From: Atrichornis clamosus
Taxonomy: Eukaryota; Chordata; Aves; Passeriformes; Menuridae
Reading direction: 5' to 3'
Length of the DNA: 64,000 nucleotides
Assembly: GCA_013400975.1 (NCBI GenBank)
Contig: WBMZ01008618.1
Coordinates: forward strand, 496,001 to 560,000
Below, in pieces: positions 62,401-64,000 of the stretch. Under the pieces are notes generated by a model, which was not told where the DNA came from, ran no database searches, and worked only from the letters and a program-made list of their open reading frames with translations. Numbering within the stretch: position 1 is the stretch's first letter; every line of letters begins with the position of its first letter. The translations under genes were made by a program, and so were the position numbers.

Positions 62401-63479
62401 AGAAATAGTCCCTGCTCAGAAACCATACAGGACAGACGGGGGACAGGAACATGGAAGGAGAAGAAATAAAGCACATGTTCAAACCGGAGATATCCAGCAC
62501 AAGCATATAACTGTCATTTCCTAAAGAAACAGTGCTAAAAATCTTTCATAATCTAACTCAGCAGAACAGGCTGCAGATGACTGAAAAACCTAGTAGTGTT
62601 TGCAATGTGAACCCTCTTATCCATGTGGACTCATTTTAAGAGAGTAAAAAGTGAATCAGTACCAAAGTTTAGCTATTTACATCAGATAATAATGCCAAAA
62701 ACATGTTATGTCTCTTTGTATTTTATGCCTAAACCAAGGATGCGAGATGAGCAGAAGGAAGATATTTGAAATCAGTAACTAGAAAGGCAAATTATTTTAA
62801 TTTTTAAACGGCGACATCTTGAAGAGTGTTTGAATGAAGGTTCATAAATTGGCTGGAATTAAAGAGGAGTTTAGCTCAGAATATTCTTCATAGCTGAATT
62901 ATTCAAACAACATGCGGCTACTGAGAAAACATTGTCTGAGCTAAACCCTAATTGTAACAGTGCAAAATAAACCACTTTACTAATAGAGCACGTCTTCCAG
63001 TGGTGTCTGTTCTGAAAAATGCTACTTTTAGTAATATGTGTGAATTCTCTAAATTTTTCAGGAAAAAGTAGACTAATAATAAATATTTGGTTGGCACAGC
63101 TTCAGCACACAGATCACATACCCGAGATTTGAGAGCTCTCAGACAAGAGAATGCTTCAGTGAATACTTAAGTTTGAATACTTATCAGCTGCCTTTTCCCA
63201 CAGTTGCTCCCCACAAGCCCCCTGCATGACAGCACAACCTAGCAGGCTCTGCTCCAGCTAAATTAGAAGCAGGTAGTACTGCAAATCCATGAATATTCTG
63301 CATTGTCTGCTCTAAACTGGGATGTGGTCTTTATTTTCACAACTGATACACAAGTGAAGACTGCAGAAAACACATCATAGGTATGCAGGAAAATCAACTG
63401 TACCAATTTGCCCAAGAAAGGAGATAAACATGGATAAATTCTTAATAAACCCCATGGAGTTCTTTAGCAGGAAATGCAG

Positions 63480-63960
63480 GTTTGTCCGGTTTGAACGAGA
63501 AGGCCCATGTTTTTCTGAAGTCAGGCACACCAAGCAGAGCACACCCAGCACGGAGGAAGGCACCCAGACACGGGTCACAGGCACTCACACTGCCTGGCTC
63601 AGCAGTCCCACGGCGTGGCAGCTGCGGCTCCATCCCAGCCCGGGCAGCGCCAGGGAAGCTGGGAGCACTTGGGGAAGCGGGGTCTGTCTCCAAAGGCAGC
63701 TGCTGAGCGCAGGCCTCGCCGTGCCATCGCTTCACCCTGCCCACAGCCTGCCACCTTTGTCGCCTCTGGCCCTCAGAGAGCCAAGCTGAGCTCTGGCACC
63801 ACTGAGGATCTGGATTGCCATGGATTGGTTGGTATGAGAAATGCTGGACACGGCAAGAACCGAGTCCACAAGCCGTGTGGGACAAGCAGATCCATCTCAT
63901 CGCAGAGACACCTTTTATCTACTTAGCAGCGTCTGACGTGCTGAGGGAGCCAGCACGCGT
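63480..63960. other. GC/CpG-rich block in intron 5
   Basis: Many CpGs (CCACGGCG, CCCGGGCAGCGCC, GCACGCGT) fall in about 480 bp near the window edge. The overlapping 119- and 152-codon frames on opposite strands resemble no known protein and fit the low stop density of GC-rich DNA. Confidence 0.55.
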
Positions 63961-64000
63961 AAGAGAGAGAATGCATTTCAGTCGGTGACATTTTCACTAC

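Larger units (their letters stand above)
41008..64000 (-). other. FHIT: FHIT intron 5 equivalent, 3' part (continues beyond the window)
   Basis: These 23 kb precede exon 6 in transcript order. I looked for the start-codon exon (human residues 1-34 plus one base) on the minus strand and did not find it, so the intron extends past the window. Content is mostly unremarkable AT-rich sequence. Exceptions are GC-richer patches near 43560-43700, 46790-47070, 56160-56460, 60830-60970 and 63480-63960, simple repeats, an alternating purine-pyrimidine tract at 47608-47629 and a TAATTA pair at 49640-49649. In human the corresponding intron lies in the FRA3B fragile region. Confidence 0.88.

Noticed and set aside
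63442..63900. 152-codon minus-strand frame overlapping 103- and 119-codon plus-strand frames
   Set aside because: Same explanation: low stop density in CpG-rich DNA and no protein similarity that I recognise.
41008..64000. FHIT start-codon exon (human residues 1-34)
   Set aside because: Looked for on the minus strand and not found; expected beyond the window.
1..64000. CRISPR arrays, bacterial-type operons, rRNA, or intact transposon or viral genes
   Set aside because: No spaced direct repeats, ribosome-binding-site/ORF trains or intact mobile-element reading frames were seen; the window is vertebrate intronic DNA.

Overview
This is vertebrate nuclear DNA, most likely from a bird and possibly a passerine. 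Long AT-rich intronic sequence is broken by short GC/CpG-rich blocks, recognisable interspersed repeats are few, and one decayed repeat (17666-18055) resembles, from memory, a family common in avian genomes. There are no bacterial-type operons, CRISPR arrays, rRNA or convincing tRNA genes.

The only gene I can support is FHIT, on the minus strand. FHIT is bis(5'-adenosyl)-triphosphatase, the fragile histidine triad protein. Two consecutive coding exons are present. The 146-nt exon at 40862-41007 encodes residues 35 (last two bases) to 83 in human numbering. The 30-nt exon at 39956-39985 encodes residues 84-93 and reads DGPEAGQTVK, identical to the human protein as I remember it. Both have AG/GT splice borders and join in phase. 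An 876-bp intron separates them. These correspond to human exons 6 and 7. The start-codon exon (human exon 5) should lie beyond 64000. The exon with the HxHxH catalytic triad (human exon 8) should lie below position 1. I found neither in the window.

Layout, in transcript order from high to low coordinates: 41008-64000 is the 3' part of human-equivalent intron 5; 40862-41007 exon 6; 39986-40861 intron 6; 39956-39985 exon 7; 1-39955 the 5' part of intron 7. Human FHIT spans the common fragile site FRA3B, so this is the avian counterpart of that locus. The introns hold GC/CpG-rich blocks (the densest at 33720-34130), AT-rich stretches rich in TAATTA homeodomain cores (20860-21365 and 22740-22990), simple repeats including two alternating purine-pyrimidine tracts, one avian-type repeat remnant, one MIR-like fragment, and several strong but unproven cryptic splice-site pairs.

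I found no new biological system. The observations most worth checking are the cysteine-enriched exon 6 with its weak donor, the cryptic exon candidates in intron 7 (one with an immediate stop codon, one that would insert six residues into the HIT signature), and the isolated CpG block beside a poly-A/(TA)n tract.
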